From NCBI GenBank assembly GCA_015067005.1, contig SVNH01000002.1, forward strand, positions 157,081 to 221,080: a DNA stretch of 64,000 nucleotides, given 5' to 3'. The translations under genes were made by a program, and so were the position numbers. The notes under the pieces are model-generated. The model had not been told where the DNA came from, ran no database searches, and saw only the letters and a list, made by a program, of their open reading frames with translations. Below, piece after piece: positions 1-8,846 of this stretch. The stretch's first letter is position 1. Each line of letters opens with the position of its first letter. Source of the stretch: Ruminococcus flavefaciens. Lineage in GTDB: Bacteria; Bacillota; Clostridia; Oscillospirales; Ruminococcaceae.

Positions 1-2
1 AT

Positions 3-1718
3 AACATATATGATCTTTTTTCGGAATACTCAGGGGAGCTGCCGGAGATAAAGGAAAAAGCCTGTGATGCTGAGAGGATAAAGCAGCTTGTATCGCAGAA
101 AATGATGCAGTCTGAAGTACTTGAGCGCACCGGCTCACAGGTCACTGAACACAATTCTGAGCTGCACCGTGAAGCAGATAATAAGAAACATAAAACACAT
201 TTCATAAAGCTGAAAAAGCTATATAAATCCAGCAATGCGGCATCGAAAAATGTACAGTCGGAGAGCTATGAAAATGAGGAATACTGCTATTATGAATACA
301 AGGTCAAAGGAGCTGATAGTATGAAACAAAAGTGGTTCAAGCCTTTGCGGGCAGCTGTGATAGCGCTTATCGTTGCCGGAGGATTGGTCGGAAGCCTCAC
401 GCTTATGAAGTCGATGAAAAGTGACAAGTCTGATCCTGACGTAAGCGCGGCGGTACCTCAGACGGATACGTCGGCCGATAAAAAGGGTACCGACAAAGAT
501 ACTATAAAAGTTGCATTTATCAGGCAGGAAGAAAGTGCTGCCGGAGAATTTGACAAGCATATCCAGAAATTCAAGGTGGCTAACAGCCAATACCGTTTAG
601 AGGTTACCGAGTACAGGGACAGCGACGAAGCCGATGCTTTCAAGCAGCTTACTGCTGACATCAGCGGCGGAACAAAATACGATCTGATAGCTGCTTACCC
701 AGATCAGCTGAGAATACTGGACAACAGACACTATCTTTCAGATCTTGGAGAATATATTGATTGTTCCACGAATATCAACCGTTCCGACTTTCTGCCCAAT
801 GCGCTTGACGCTATGACGATCGGCGATCATATACCGGCTATGGCTTTCGATATCAATATTGAAACGATATGCTGTCAGACAGAACGTCTTGATTCGCCGC
901 ACGAAAACTGGACTATTGAGGAGGCTGTCAGCTTCATTGACAAGCTTTCTGACGAAGAAAAATCCGGGCTTCTCGGACCTGCTACAACGAAGAAGGAGAT
1001 AGCAGCTTTCTTGATAACAGGAGCTGTCAACAGCTCCGTTGACTTCCGGAATAATAAGTTCGATGCAGAGAATGGTCTGCGTCAGGCGCTGGAGTATATT
1101 TATTCAATGCCGGATGATTCCGGCGTTTACAAGGGGGAAACAGCCAGAGCTAAACAGATACTCTCATCTCCGTATGTATGCATAGACTATTTTTACGGAG
1201 ACAGGACTATTTCACAGCAGGATAACAAACCGGTAACTCTTGTCGGATTTCCAACTGAATCAGGAAACGGCTATCACCTTGATAACTGGAATTATATGTA
1301 TGGAATAATGGATAATGCCGAGAACAAGGAAGGTGCGTGGGCTTTTATTGAATTATTCCTAAGTGACGAAATGCAGAGCTATGTTGATATCGTTCATGGT
1401 CTTCCGGTTATGGAAAGTGCCCATAAGCAATGGTGGGACAGGGCTCCTGAATATCAATTCTCAATAAACAGTCCGCTCGTTGAGTCTTATGATGCTCCCA
1501 AAAACGGAGAGGCAGCAAACATTACTATCACAGATGCTCAGAAAAAACAGCTTGATGATTATATCCATAATATGAAGATTTTCATCTATGAAGACGAGGA
1601 AGTTGTGAACATAATAAAAGAGGAATGCGACTATGTTATAAACGGCGAACGCACTCCGGATCAGTGCATAGATATTCTCAATGACCGCATAGGAACATAT
1701 CTTGCCGAGAATGAATAA
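3..1718 (+). CDS. Membrane-anchored extracellular solute-binding protein (sugar ABC type), 5' end outside the window
   Basis: Binds a solute, probably a sugar or oligosaccharide, outside the membrane for the MalF/MalG-like permeases that follow. The frame is open to the left edge. After about 106 charged residues comes one hydrophobic segment (around 351-410), then a Ser/Asp/Lys-rich linker and a solute-binding fold of about 400 residues with typical late features (a GAWAFIELF-like helix and an SDEMQ segment). There is no lipobox cysteine, so the protein is anchored by the membrane helix. An internal ATG at 321 has a good ribosome site (AAGGAG, 307-312) and could be the true start, giving a conventional signal-anchored protein. 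However, the 106 stop-free codons upstream, with a DAERIKQLVSQK-like stretch resembling anti-sigma N-termini, suggest a cytoplasmic N-domain. Substrate unknown. Confidence 0.7.
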   Translation, partial: NIYDLFSEYSGELPEIKEKACDAERIKQLVSQKMMQSEVLERTGSQVTEHNSELHREADNKKHKTHFIKLKKLYKSSNAASKNVQSESYENEEYCYYEYKVKGADSMKQKWFKPLRAAVIALIVAGGLVGSLTLMKSMKSDKSDPDVSAAVPQTDTSADKKGTDKDTIKVAFIRQEESAAGEFDKHIQKFKVANSQYRLEVTEYRDSDEADAFKQLTADISGGTKYDLIAAYPDQLRILDNRHYLSDLGEYIDCSTNINRSDFLPNALDAMTIGDHIPAMAFDINIETICCQTERLDSPHENWTIEEAVSFIDKLSDEEKSGLLGPATTKKEIAAFLITGAVNSSVDFRNNKFDAENGLRQALEYIYSMPDDSGVYKGETARAKQILSSPYVCIDYFYGDRTISQQDNKPVTLVGFPTESGNGYHLDNWNYMYGIMDNAENKEGAWAFIELFLSDEMQSYVDIVHGLPVMESAHKQWWDRAPEYQFSINSPLVESYDAPKNGEAANITITDAQKKQLDDYIHNMKIFIYEDEEVVNIIKEECDYVINGERTPDQCIDILNDRIGTYLAENE

Positions 1719-1826
1719 ATATGAGGATATGCCTGTTGCAATGAAAACGATTGTGATAGGCATATTTGTTATCAATAAAGTAAATGAAATCCGATAATGT
1801 TCGCAAATAAAAATGGATGTGATTAT

Positions 1827-2711
1827 ATGAAATTATTGAATGGACAATGCGGTCGGCGCAGAGAAAAAGTGTTCAGCAGCATCTGCATAGTGCCGAGCCT
1901 TGTGGGAGTGCTCATATTCTTTCTGATACCTTTTGGTATCGTTGTGTACTACTCTCTTATCAACAATCCTGTTATGAAGGACTATGTCGGACTTGAAAAC
2001 TACAAGTCGCTGATGCAGAACTCCGCATTCAGAAAGGCTGCAAGGAATACAGCGCTATTCTCGGCAGTTTCAGTTCCGCTGGCAGTGGTACTTTCACTTG
2101 GACTGGCTGTGCTTCTTGAAAGAAGCATCCCCGGAAAAAGCATACTCCGTACTTTTTTTCTCAGTCCGCTTATGGTGCCTACCGCATCGGTAGTCCTTGT
2201 GTGGCAGGTACTCTTCCACAGCCACGGAACTGTAAATCAGGTGGCGGAGATGTTCGGAGGCGAGCCGGTTGACTGGCTGAAATCCTCTAAGGGACAGCTC
2301 GTCATAATACTGATGTTCCTATGGAAGAATATCGGCTACAATATGATACTCTTTATGGCAGCATTAAGCGGTATTCCGCGCGATATGCTGGAGGTCGCAG
2401 AGCTTGAGGGAGCAGGTGCGTGGTACAGGTTCGTACATATAAAGCTGAGGTACCTCTCCCCCACCATACTCTTCGTTTTTATACTTTCGCTGATTAACTC
2501 CTTCAAAATATTCCGCGAGGTTTACCTGCTGACCGGTAATTATCCGTTCGACAGGCTGTATATGCTCCAGCACTTTATGAACAACACCTTCAATAAACTC
2601 GACTATCAGAAGCTGTCCGCAGCAGCAGTTCTGTTCGCCGTGATAATGATAGTAATTATAGCAATACTGCTCATAATCGAGAATATATTCGGAAAGGACG
2701 TGGAGAACTGA
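1827..2711 (+). CDS. ABC transporter permease, MalF/UgpA-like
   Basis: Inner-membrane permease of a carbohydrate-uptake ABC transporter, about 294 residues with six predicted helices. The coupling-helix EAA-type motif is visible (EVAELEGAGAWYRFVHIKL), which contacts the ATPase in this family. I prefer the ATG at 1827 (GGATGTG upstream) to an ATG at 1797 that lacks a ribosome site. The stop overlaps the next ATG by one base, so the two permeases are probably translationally coupled. No ATP-binding gene is present. Many Firmicute sugar importers of this family share a separately encoded MsmX-type ATPase, which would explain this, but that is inference. Confidence 0.85.
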   Translation: MKLLNGQCGRRREKVFSSICIVPSLVGVLIFFLIPFGIVVYYSLINNPVMKDYVGLENYKSLMQNSAFRKAARNTALFSAVSVPLAVVLSLGLAVLLERSIPGKSILRTFFLSPLMVPTASVVLVWQVLFHSHGTVNQVAEMFGGEPVDWLKSSKGQLVIILMFLWKNIGYNMILFMAALSGIPRDMLEVAELEGAGAWYRFVHIKLRYLSPTILFVFILSLINSFKIFREVYLLTGNYPFDRLYMLQHFMNNTFNKLDYQKLSAAAVLFAVIMIVIIAILLIIENIFGKDVEN

Positions 2712-3610
2712 TGAAGCGAAAAAGACGAAAGAAAACACTCGACATAGCTGTCACGGTATTTGCTGCTCTCGGAGCGGTTTTGTTCCTGCTCCCGACCGTA
2801 CTTACCATAGCGAATTCCTTTATGACTTCAAGCGAGATCACGGCAAATTACGGCGCTATGTACAGCAATATGACCGACAGCGAAAAGACCTACATATCCG
2901 AAGATGTAAACCTCAAATTCATTCCGGACAAAGTGACAATCGAACAGTACCGTGCAGTGCTGATAACAAATTCTGACTATCTGGTGAAGTTCTGGAACTC
3001 TGTATGGCTGACCGTGCCGATAACGCTCTTTCAGCTGCTCATAGCCATACTGACTTCATACGGCTTTGCGCGCTATCCCTCGAAGCTGAAAGGCATCATA
3101 TTCTTTGTCTACATAATACTGATGATAATGCCATATCAGGTCACGCTTGTGCCAAATTATCTTGTTGCGAAAAAGTTCGGACTGCTGAATACATGTTCAG
3201 CTATCATACTCCCTGCAATATTTTCACCGTTCAGTATATTTCTGCTGACAAAGGTAATGCGCCGAGTGCCTGTATCTTACGTTGAGGCTGCAAAGCTCGA
3301 CGGCGCAGGGGAATTTCAGATACTGACGAGGATATATCTTCCGCTCTGCAAAAATGCTGTCATATCCATAGGTATGCTGGTGTTCATCGACTACTGGAAT
3401 ATGGTCGAGCAGCCGCTCATACTTATGACAAGCGACGACGCAAAGGCTCTGCACCCGCTTTCGGTGTTTCTGTCGCAGATAAATACAAGCGATGTCGGAC
3501 TTGCATTTGCAGTTGGCGTAGTTTATATGATACCGACTATACTGATATTCCTCTACGGCGAGGACTGCCTTGTTGACGGAATCGCGTACTCAGGCGGTAT
3601 CAAAGGATAG
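2711..3610 (+). CDS. ABC transporter permease, MalG/UgpE-like
   Basis: Second permease half of the carbohydrate importer, 299 residues. It has an N-terminal helix, a roughly 60-residue external loop containing the EQYRAVL segment typical of MalG relatives, then further helices. The EAA motif is recognisable (YVEAAKLDGAGEFQILTRIYLPLCK). It starts on the last base of the upstream permease gene. The C-terminus (VDGIAYSGGIKG) ends in the GxxxGxxKG style usual for this family. It should pair with the product of the upstream permease gene and the solute-binding protein. Confidence 0.87.
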   Translation: MKRKRRKKTLDIAVTVFAALGAVLFLLPTVLTIANSFMTSSEITANYGAMYSNMTDSEKTYISEDVNLKFIPDKVTIEQYRAVLITNSDYLVKFWNSVWLTVPITLFQLLIAILTSYGFARYPSKLKGIIFFVYIILMIMPYQVTLVPNYLVAKKFGLLNTCSAIILPAIFSPFSIFLLTKVMRRVPVSYVEAAKLDGAGEFQILTRIYLPLCKNAVISIGMLVFIDYWNMVEQPLILMTSDDAKALHPLSVFLSQINTSDVGLAFAVGVVYMIPTILIFLYGEDCLVDGIAYSGGIKG

Positions 3611-3621
3611 GAGATGGTGCT

Positions 3622-5400
3622 ATGAATGATATAAAAAACGAAAGCGTGAACAGTGTAGAGCTGCATTCCTCTGAGGACGAAGTAAGAAGAATAACCGAAA
3701 AACTGAACAGTTCAGATGCTAAAATAAAAGATCCTGCAAAGCGCCGCGAAATAATAAAAACGCTGCTGATAATCTTCCTTACGGCACTGCTTCTGCTGAC
3801 ATTTTTCTCGAATACTATTATGAACCGCGCACTTGCAGAAATCTCAACCGAAAGGGTAACTGCCGGCGAGCTGACGGAACGCATAAGGGGCAGCGGTATG
3901 GTGGAGGCTGAGCAGTCCTACGAAGTCAGTGTGAACGAAAACCGTACCGTGGATAAGATCAACATCAAGGCAGGTCAGAAGGTCGTTGAGGGCGATGTTT
4001 TGTTTGTTCTCGGCTCAGGACAGGAACAGTCGCTGACAGCTGCCAAGAACGAGCTTGCCACTCTTGAGCTTGAATACAATAAGCTGCTGCTGACCGCTCC
4101 GGCTGATTACACCTCGGAAAATCAGGAGATAAAAAATGCTGCCGAAGACCTTGAAGAAGCTATACGCCGCCGCGATGCAGCTTATGCCGCTCAAAACAGC
4201 TCCGCAGAGGCACAGGAGCAGTACAAGGCAGATAAGAATGAAGCTGCAAGTCTTTCGGCACAGCGTGACAAGCTCAGTTCAACTATCGGCGCTATCGACA
4301 GTGATGATTACACAGCTGCTGCCGCTGAGCTTACAGGCGACCTTCCGGCTCTGAAAAACAGCTGGCAGTCTGCTGAGAGCGAATATGCCGCAGCCTATGA
4401 GGTTTATAAGTCGGCAATTGGATCAGGCGATGCTGAAACTGCTCTTGCGGACTGCAATGCCAAGAACGAAAAGAGGACTTCCGCCAAAACAGCATATGAA
4501 TTAAAAAAGAGCAGTATCCGCGCAGAGCTTGCTTCAAGACTGAATGATGCTGAAACAAAGCTCAGCGAAGTCAACTTGCGGATAGCTTCATACGAGGAAA
4601 ATAATTCCGCAGGCGGTATGAGTTTCGAGGAATGTGCGGCTGAGGTTCTTGCAAAGCAGCGTACACTTGAAAATCTGCGTATAAACCTCACTAAGCTGCA
4701 AAATACAAACAGCATTGCACAGCAGCAGTACAAGCTTGATCTTGAAAACAAACGTGATACCATAGAAAAGAAAAAGCAGGAGCTTGAAAAGCTCCGCGGC
4801 AGCAGTTCTTCAATGGAGGTAGTCTCAAAGTACAGCGGCATCATCCGTTCAGTCAATGTGAATCCGAATGAAATGACAGCGGCAGGAGTTCCGCTTGCGG
4901 TCATTGATCTTAACGATGCAGGATTCAAGCTGAAAGTTTCCGTGCCGGCAGAACAAGCCAAAAAGGTCTCGGTCGGAACGACCGCTCAGGTCATCAATAA
5001 CTGGTCCGGGGATGCTAAGGCTGTACTCGCTGACATAAAAAATTCCGATGCTGATGCGAATACTATGACGCTGGTGTTCAATATCAGCGGCTCTGTTACT
5101 GCAAATACAAATATGGAAATATCTGTTCCTCTCAGCACAGCTCAGTATCAGGCTATTGTTCCGAAAAGTGCGGTATTCAGCGATCAGAACGGTTCATTCG
5201 TGTATAAGCTGCGTTCAAAAAGCACTCCACTCGGAAACAGATATTATGCAGAAAGAGTATCAGTGCAGGTAGCGGCTTCTGATGAACGTTCAAGTGCTGT
5301 TTCAGGCGAACTTAATAATACCGATAACGTCATAGTTGCATTCAGCAAGCCGATCACTGCCGGAGATCAGGTACGGCTGAAATCAAAGAACAAAGTATGA
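3622..5400 (+). CDS. HlyD/MacA-type membrane-fusion (adaptor) protein
   Basis: Adaptor of an export-type complex, 592 residues. A cytoplasmic N-terminus is followed by one membrane helix (about residues 47-67), a biotinyl-lipoyl-like half-motif (MVEAEQSYEVSVNENRTV...GQKVVEGDVLFVLGSG), a long Ala/Glu/Lys-rich coiled coil (about 130-400), the second lipoyl half (SKYSGIIRSVNVNPNEMTAAGVPLAVID) and beta-barrel domains. It lies 11 bases after the sugar permease gene with a GGAGATG ribosome site, and its stop overlaps the next gene by 4 bp. The pairing with a MacB-like protein suggests an export or envelope-remodelling role added to an import operon. The cargo is not evident. Confidence 0.75.
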   Translation: MNDIKNESVNSVELHSSEDEVRRITEKLNSSDAKIKDPAKRREIIKTLLIIFLTALLLLTFFSNTIMNRALAEISTERVTAGELTERIRGSGMVEAEQSYEVSVNENRTVDKINIKAGQKVVEGDVLFVLGSGQEQSLTAAKNELATLELEYNKLLLTAPADYTSENQEIKNAAEDLEEAIRRRDAAYAAQNSSAEAQEQYKADKNEAASLSAQRDKLSSTIGAIDSDDYTAAAAELTGDLPALKNSWQSAESEYAAAYEVYKSAIGSGDAETALADCNAKNEKRTSAKTAYELKKSSIRAELASRLNDAETKLSEVNLRIASYEENNSAGGMSFEECAAEVLAKQRTLENLRINLTKLQNTNSIAQQQYKLDLENKRDTIEKKKQELEKLRGSSSSMEVVSKYSGIIRSVNVNPNEMTAAGVPLAVIDLNDAGFKLKVSVPAEQAKKVSVGTTAQVINNWSGDAKAVLADIKNSDADANTMTLVFNISGSVTANTNMEISVPLSTAQYQAIVPKSAVFSDQNGSFVYKLRSKSTPLGNRYYAERVSVQVAASDERSSAVSGELNNTDNVIVAFSKPITAGDQVRLKSKNKV

Positions 5401-6476
5401 AACGCAAAATAAAAGCAAGATCTATTATACTTGCGGCAGTAAACCTCGCGGCTATTGCAGCAGCGGCAGTGTTGTCACTTGTCGGAAGCTCACTGGCAAA
5501 GTCTCAGCGTTACAACTATGCCGCTGACCGCTGGACGCAGGGCGCTGGAGGCTGCACTCAGGTTAGCTGTTTTTTCTCTGACGATTCCGGATTTGTGAAA
5601 GACAGTATAATGTCTGTGAGGATGTCGCTGCTGAATTCACTTGAAAGCGCGGCTGTGGTACAGAAAAAAGGTCAGACATTGTGTCCGGCCGCTTACAGTG
5701 CTCCGGTTGGACGCTTTCAGGTGACCAGTGATAGAATTGGTAATTCGCAGGCAGATGTTACGGCTGTCGGAGGTGAGTTCTTCCTCTTCCGGAGCTTTGA
5801 TCTTCTTCACGGAAACTATATCAGTGACAGTGATCTTATGCAGGACGGCGCAGTTATCGACAGAACGCTTGCATTCAGCCTTTACGGCTCGGACAATATC
5901 GCAGGCATGAATATTTACATCAATAATACAAGCTTCCGTATTGCCGGCGTTATTGACGATCCGCGTACAAAGTATGAGAGGGAGTGTGCCGGTGACTATC
6001 CAAAGGCATATATATCTTATCCCAAAGCGGCTGAGTTATCAGGCGGCGAGCCGTTCTCTAAGGTAAGCTGCTATGAGGTTATAGTTCCAGATCCGGTGGA
6101 AAATTTCGGATTCAGTGCCGTTGAAAAGATATTTGGAAACGAATACGAGGGCAAGATCATACTGGTCAATAACACCAAGAGGTTCACCTCAGCTGTTCGC
6201 ACAGGTGAACTGAAAAACATCAGCCGGAGTGACATTCGTCAGGAGGCAATAAGTCTGCCTTACTGGGAGAATGCTTCGCGGATAGTTGAGCATAAACTGA
6301 CGGTGATTTACAGCAAACGCAGAGCCCTGATTGCAATACCTCTGATGACGCTTTTGTGGGCAATAGTCCGGACTTACAGGTGGCTGAGGTCAAAAAGAAA
6401 AACTGTATTCAGCGGTATATCGGATAAAGTGTACGCTCTCATGTGTTGGATGAAAAGCAAGCGTTCTCAGTCGTGA
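5397..6476 (+). CDS. MacB-like periplasmic-core membrane protein without a full FtsX permease domain
   Basis: A 359-residue protein with one N-terminal membrane segment (about residues 10-32), a large external domain resembling the MacB periplasmic core (an ExxFF...FDLLHGNYISDSDL...GAVIDRTLAFSLYGSDNIAGM pattern), one membrane segment near the C-terminus (about 305-325) and a basic tail. Ordinary MacB/FtsX permeases have four helices and often a fused ATPase. Here only the outer two are evident, so it may be a reduced permease or an accessory subunit. Start and stop overlap the adaptor gene in ATGA style. The operon appears to end here; a terminator follows at 6621. Confidence 0.55.
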   Translation: MKRKIKARSIILAAVNLAAIAAAAVLSLVGSSLAKSQRYNYAADRWTQGAGGCTQVSCFFSDDSGFVKDSIMSVRMSLLNSLESAAVVQKKGQTLCPAAYSAPVGRFQVTSDRIGNSQADVTAVGGEFFLFRSFDLLHGNYISDSDLMQDGAVIDRTLAFSLYGSDNIAGMNIYINNTSFRIAGVIDDPRTKYERECAGDYPKAYISYPKAAELSGGEPFSKVSCYEVIVPDPVENFGFSAVEKIFGNEYEGKIILVNNTKRFTSAVRTGELKNISRSDIRQEAISLPYWENASRIVEHKLTVIYSKRRALIAIPLMTLLWAIVRTYRWLRSKRKTVFSGISDKVYALMCWMKSKRSQS

Positions 6477-6493
6477 TATAGTATTATAGCAAT

Positions 6494-6547
6494 GCGGATA
6501 TGGCGGAATTGGCAGACGCGTATGGTTCAGGTTGCGCTATGATAGTG
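6494..6547 (+). pseudogene. tRNA-Leu(CAG) 5' half joined to an integrase-type arm (attL-like junction)
   Basis: Bases 6494-6531 reproduce the 5' half of the intact tRNA-Leu at 22904: acceptor strand GCGGATA, D-arm, anticodon 5' stem TATGG and loop TTCAG. After the loop the sequence diverges to GTTGCGCTATGATAGTG (6531-6547), which also follows the second 5' half at 12683. There is no 3' half, so no tRNA can form. The change point in the anticodon loop matches the other junctions and is read as an integration scar. Confidence 0.75.
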
Positions 6548-6620
6548 TAAAAATAACAAGCATTCTCGCTTTATTTAGTATTTCGCATATAGTTTCTATT
6601 AATAACGAATATAACATAAA

Positions 6621-6653
6621 AGCCGATATTCATCATTGAATATCGGCTTTTTT
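6621..6653 (+). terminator. Rho-independent terminator
   Basis: Perfect 12-bp stem AGCCGATATTCA / TGAATATCGGCT with a 4-nt loop (6621-6648), followed by a T run on the plus strand and preceded by an A run, so it could work in both directions. It would end the 1-6476 operon and any transcript from the tRNA half. Confidence 0.8.
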
Positions 6654-6698
6654 CAAACCACATATGACTGCACTATTGAATCCTGAGTGCGTTTATGG

Positions 6699-6822
6699 TA
6701 TAATGAATGCAAAAGCATTCATTATAATTTATCCAAATGCCCTTGCAGATACGCAAATCAATAGATTTGCTCCCTGCATATCGGACTATTATACCATATG
6801 CGCTTCGCTTATATGGTATAAT
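6699..6822. promoter_or_regulatory. Two AT-rich palindromes upstream of the clostripain gene
   Basis: Inverted repeat 1 is TATAATGAATGC-AAAA-GCATTCATTATA (6699-6726). Inverted repeat 2 is ATTATACCATAT-11 nt-ATATGGTATAAT (6788-6822). Each contains TATAAT-like hexamers on its arms, and the second ends 37 bp before the gene start. They could be operators over promoters or transcript hairpins. Confidence 0.45.
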
Positions 6823-6858
6823 AATATCATCTTCCATTTGTGAACGAGGTGGCTTGAT

Positions 6859-8802
6859 ATGAAAAAATCAACAATATCAATAACGATAATGTGTACGCTG
6901 CTGTGTTCTGTATTCTGCGGCTGTGGAGACAGTAAAAGCTCTAACAGTTCCGCAGAGATTACAACTGTCACACAGACGCAGGACACAGCAACGACTGAGA
7001 CAACAAATACACAAACTCCTGCTGCTCCGGACAGCAGCACACTATTCATATATATGTGCGGTTCAAATCTCGAAACAAAAAAGGGACTCGCCGGCAAAAA
7101 CATTGATGAGCTGCTTGCAGCAAGTGTGAGTGATGATCTCAGTATTGTTATCCAGACCGGCGGTGCAGCAAAGTGGCGTTCACATGATATAAGTGCAGAT
7201 GAAACTCAGCGTTATCTCATCAGAGATGGTAAACTCGAACTTATAATGTCACTGCCTCAAACCAATATGGGAGAGGCTGACACGCTTACTGATTTCCTGA
7301 AATGGGGACAAGAGAACTATTTGTCTGATCGAAATATTCTTGTAATGTGGGATCACGGCGGAGGTTCAACCAAGGGAGTGTGCTTTGACGAAAACTATTC
7401 ATTTGACTCTTTGACTCTTCCTGAAATGAAAAAAGCATTTGAGGACGCTGATATTACAAAAAAGTTCGATATAGTAGGTTTTGACGCCTGCCTTATGGCA
7501 TCGATAGAAGTTGCCGCAGTTATGAGCGATTACTCCGATTATATGGTGGCATCAGAAGAGATAGAGCCCTCCGGCGGCTGGGACTATAAAGTCTTTGCTG
7601 AATCGATCAATAAGGATAATAATTCTGTTGATATTGGCAAGGCGATCTGCGATTCATTTATAGAAAAATGCAATGGTAAGAAAAACGATGTCTACTCGAC
7701 GCTTTCGGTTCTGAATCTTTCAAAAGTCGATCCTATGCTTGACAGATTCACTTATGCGGCAAAGAATTTGAATCGTATAGCCGGAAACAAGAATTACTTT
7801 TCGCAGGTACTGATCGCTGCAAAGCAATCCGAGAAATTCGGCGTTGAGAACGTTTTTGAAGGCAGCTCGAATATGGTGGACTTTATTGGTTTCAACGATC
7901 TTGTCAAGCTTGATGAGATGTTTGCGTGGAATGAGAAACAGGAGTTCATCGAATACTCGGTAAATCACGAAAATCGGGATAATTCCGGCGTTTCTTTCTT
8001 TTATCCTATCAACACAAGCGAAGACGAGATCAGGGAGTATATCTCTCTTGGGATATGTGAGGAGTACAACAATTTTCTGAGTAAATACTACCTGAACGCA
8101 CCTGAGGAAACTATAAAATTCTCTGACAAGGGAAGTATCGGTGAGGACGGCTCATTCAGCATAGCCCTGACCGAAGACAGCCACAAGTACCTTGCTGAAG
8201 CTGGATATTATCTCGTTCATATCGATGATGCCGGAACACCGCATATACTTTGTTCGGATACGGATATTATCAGCGACTGGGACAACCTTAGTTTCAAGAG
8301 CAATTTTACCGGCGTATGTCCCATGCTCAATGGACACAGCTTTTACAGGAAAATGCACGTTGACAGAGAGATGATACTTGATTATGAGATACCGGCGATC
8401 GTCAACGGAAAAAATACGTTTATCCGCTATTATATACACGAAGGCAGCTATTATCTGGCTGGCACTTGTGACGGATATAACGAAGATCATCTTCCTGTAA
8501 ATAGCTTTATAACTCTGGAATCGGGAGATAAGATACAGTTGGCAGAAGAAATAGTGTTGAGCGGTGGAACTTCCGCGATAAACTACGGTGAAGAATTCGT
8601 TCTGGAATACGACAAAAACGATGAAAATGACAACGAGTGTATGGTCAATGCCGTTCTTGACGGACAGTCATATCAATATGTGTTTGTTGTGACGGATATT
8701 TTCGGCAACACCTATTTTTCAGATACAGCAACTTTTGAGAAACAGGGCGACGGCTTCAAGGCTGTAAAGGCTGAGCCGACAACTCATGACTACAACTTAT
8801 AA
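6859..8802 (+). CDS. Clostripain-family (peptidase C11) lipoprotein
   Basis: Secreted cysteine protease of the clostripain family, which usually cleaves after Arg. A short basic N-terminus and hydrophobic stretch end at a Cys-rich lipobox-like site (Cys20-Gly-Cys22), followed by a Ser/Thr-rich linker to about residue 60. The catalytic domain has His166 in WDHGGG and Cys211 in FDACLMAS, the family's His/Cys pair, with the downstream EEIEPSGGWDY substrate-pocket segment. Residues from about 420 form a beta-rich C-terminal region. The ribosome site is GAGGTGG before ATG 6859. It is a single gene with palindromes upstream and a terminator downstream. Confidence 0.88.
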   Translation: MKKSTISITIMCTLLCSVFCGCGDSKSSNSSAEITTVTQTQDTATTETTNTQTPAAPDSSTLFIYMCGSNLETKKGLAGKNIDELLAASVSDDLSIVIQTGGAAKWRSHDISADETQRYLIRDGKLELIMSLPQTNMGEADTLTDFLKWGQENYLSDRNILVMWDHGGGSTKGVCFDENYSFDSLTLPEMKKAFEDADITKKFDIVGFDACLMASIEVAAVMSDYSDYMVASEEIEPSGGWDYKVFAESINKDNNSVDIGKAICDSFIEKCNGKKNDVYSTLSVLNLSKVDPMLDRFTYAAKNLNRIAGNKNYFSQVLIAAKQSEKFGVENVFEGSSNMVDFIGFNDLVKLDEMFAWNEKQEFIEYSVNHENRDNSGVSFFYPINTSEDEIREYISLGICEEYNNFLSKYYLNAPEETIKFSDKGSIGEDGSFSIALTEDSHKYLAEAGYYLVHIDDAGTPHILCSDTDIISDWDNLSFKSNFTGVCPMLNGHSFYRKMHVDREMILDYEIPAIVNGKNTFIRYYIHEGSYYLAGTCDGYNEDHLPVNSFITLESGDKIQLAEEIVLSGGTSAINYGEEFVLEYDKNDENDNECMVNAVLDGQSYQYVFVVTDIFGNTYFSDTATFEKQGDGFKAVKAEPTTHDYNL

Positions 8803-8812
8803 TAGGAAAAAT

Positions 8813-8838
8813 ATCCCCTCCGCTTATACGGAGGGGAT
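8813..8838. terminator. Bidirectional terminator between convergent genes
   Basis: Ten-base stem ATCCCCTCCG / CGGAGGGGAT with a CTTATA loop. The T run lies on the minus-strand side (ATATTTTTCC), serving the 8847-12317 gene, and it lies directly after the clostripain stop. Confidence 0.7.
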
Positions 8839-8846
8839 CTGTGTTA

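Noticed and set aside
6494..6531. Functional tRNA-Leu at 6494 or 12683
   Set aside because: Only the 5' half is present; no 3' anticodon stem, T-arm or acceptor strand follows.
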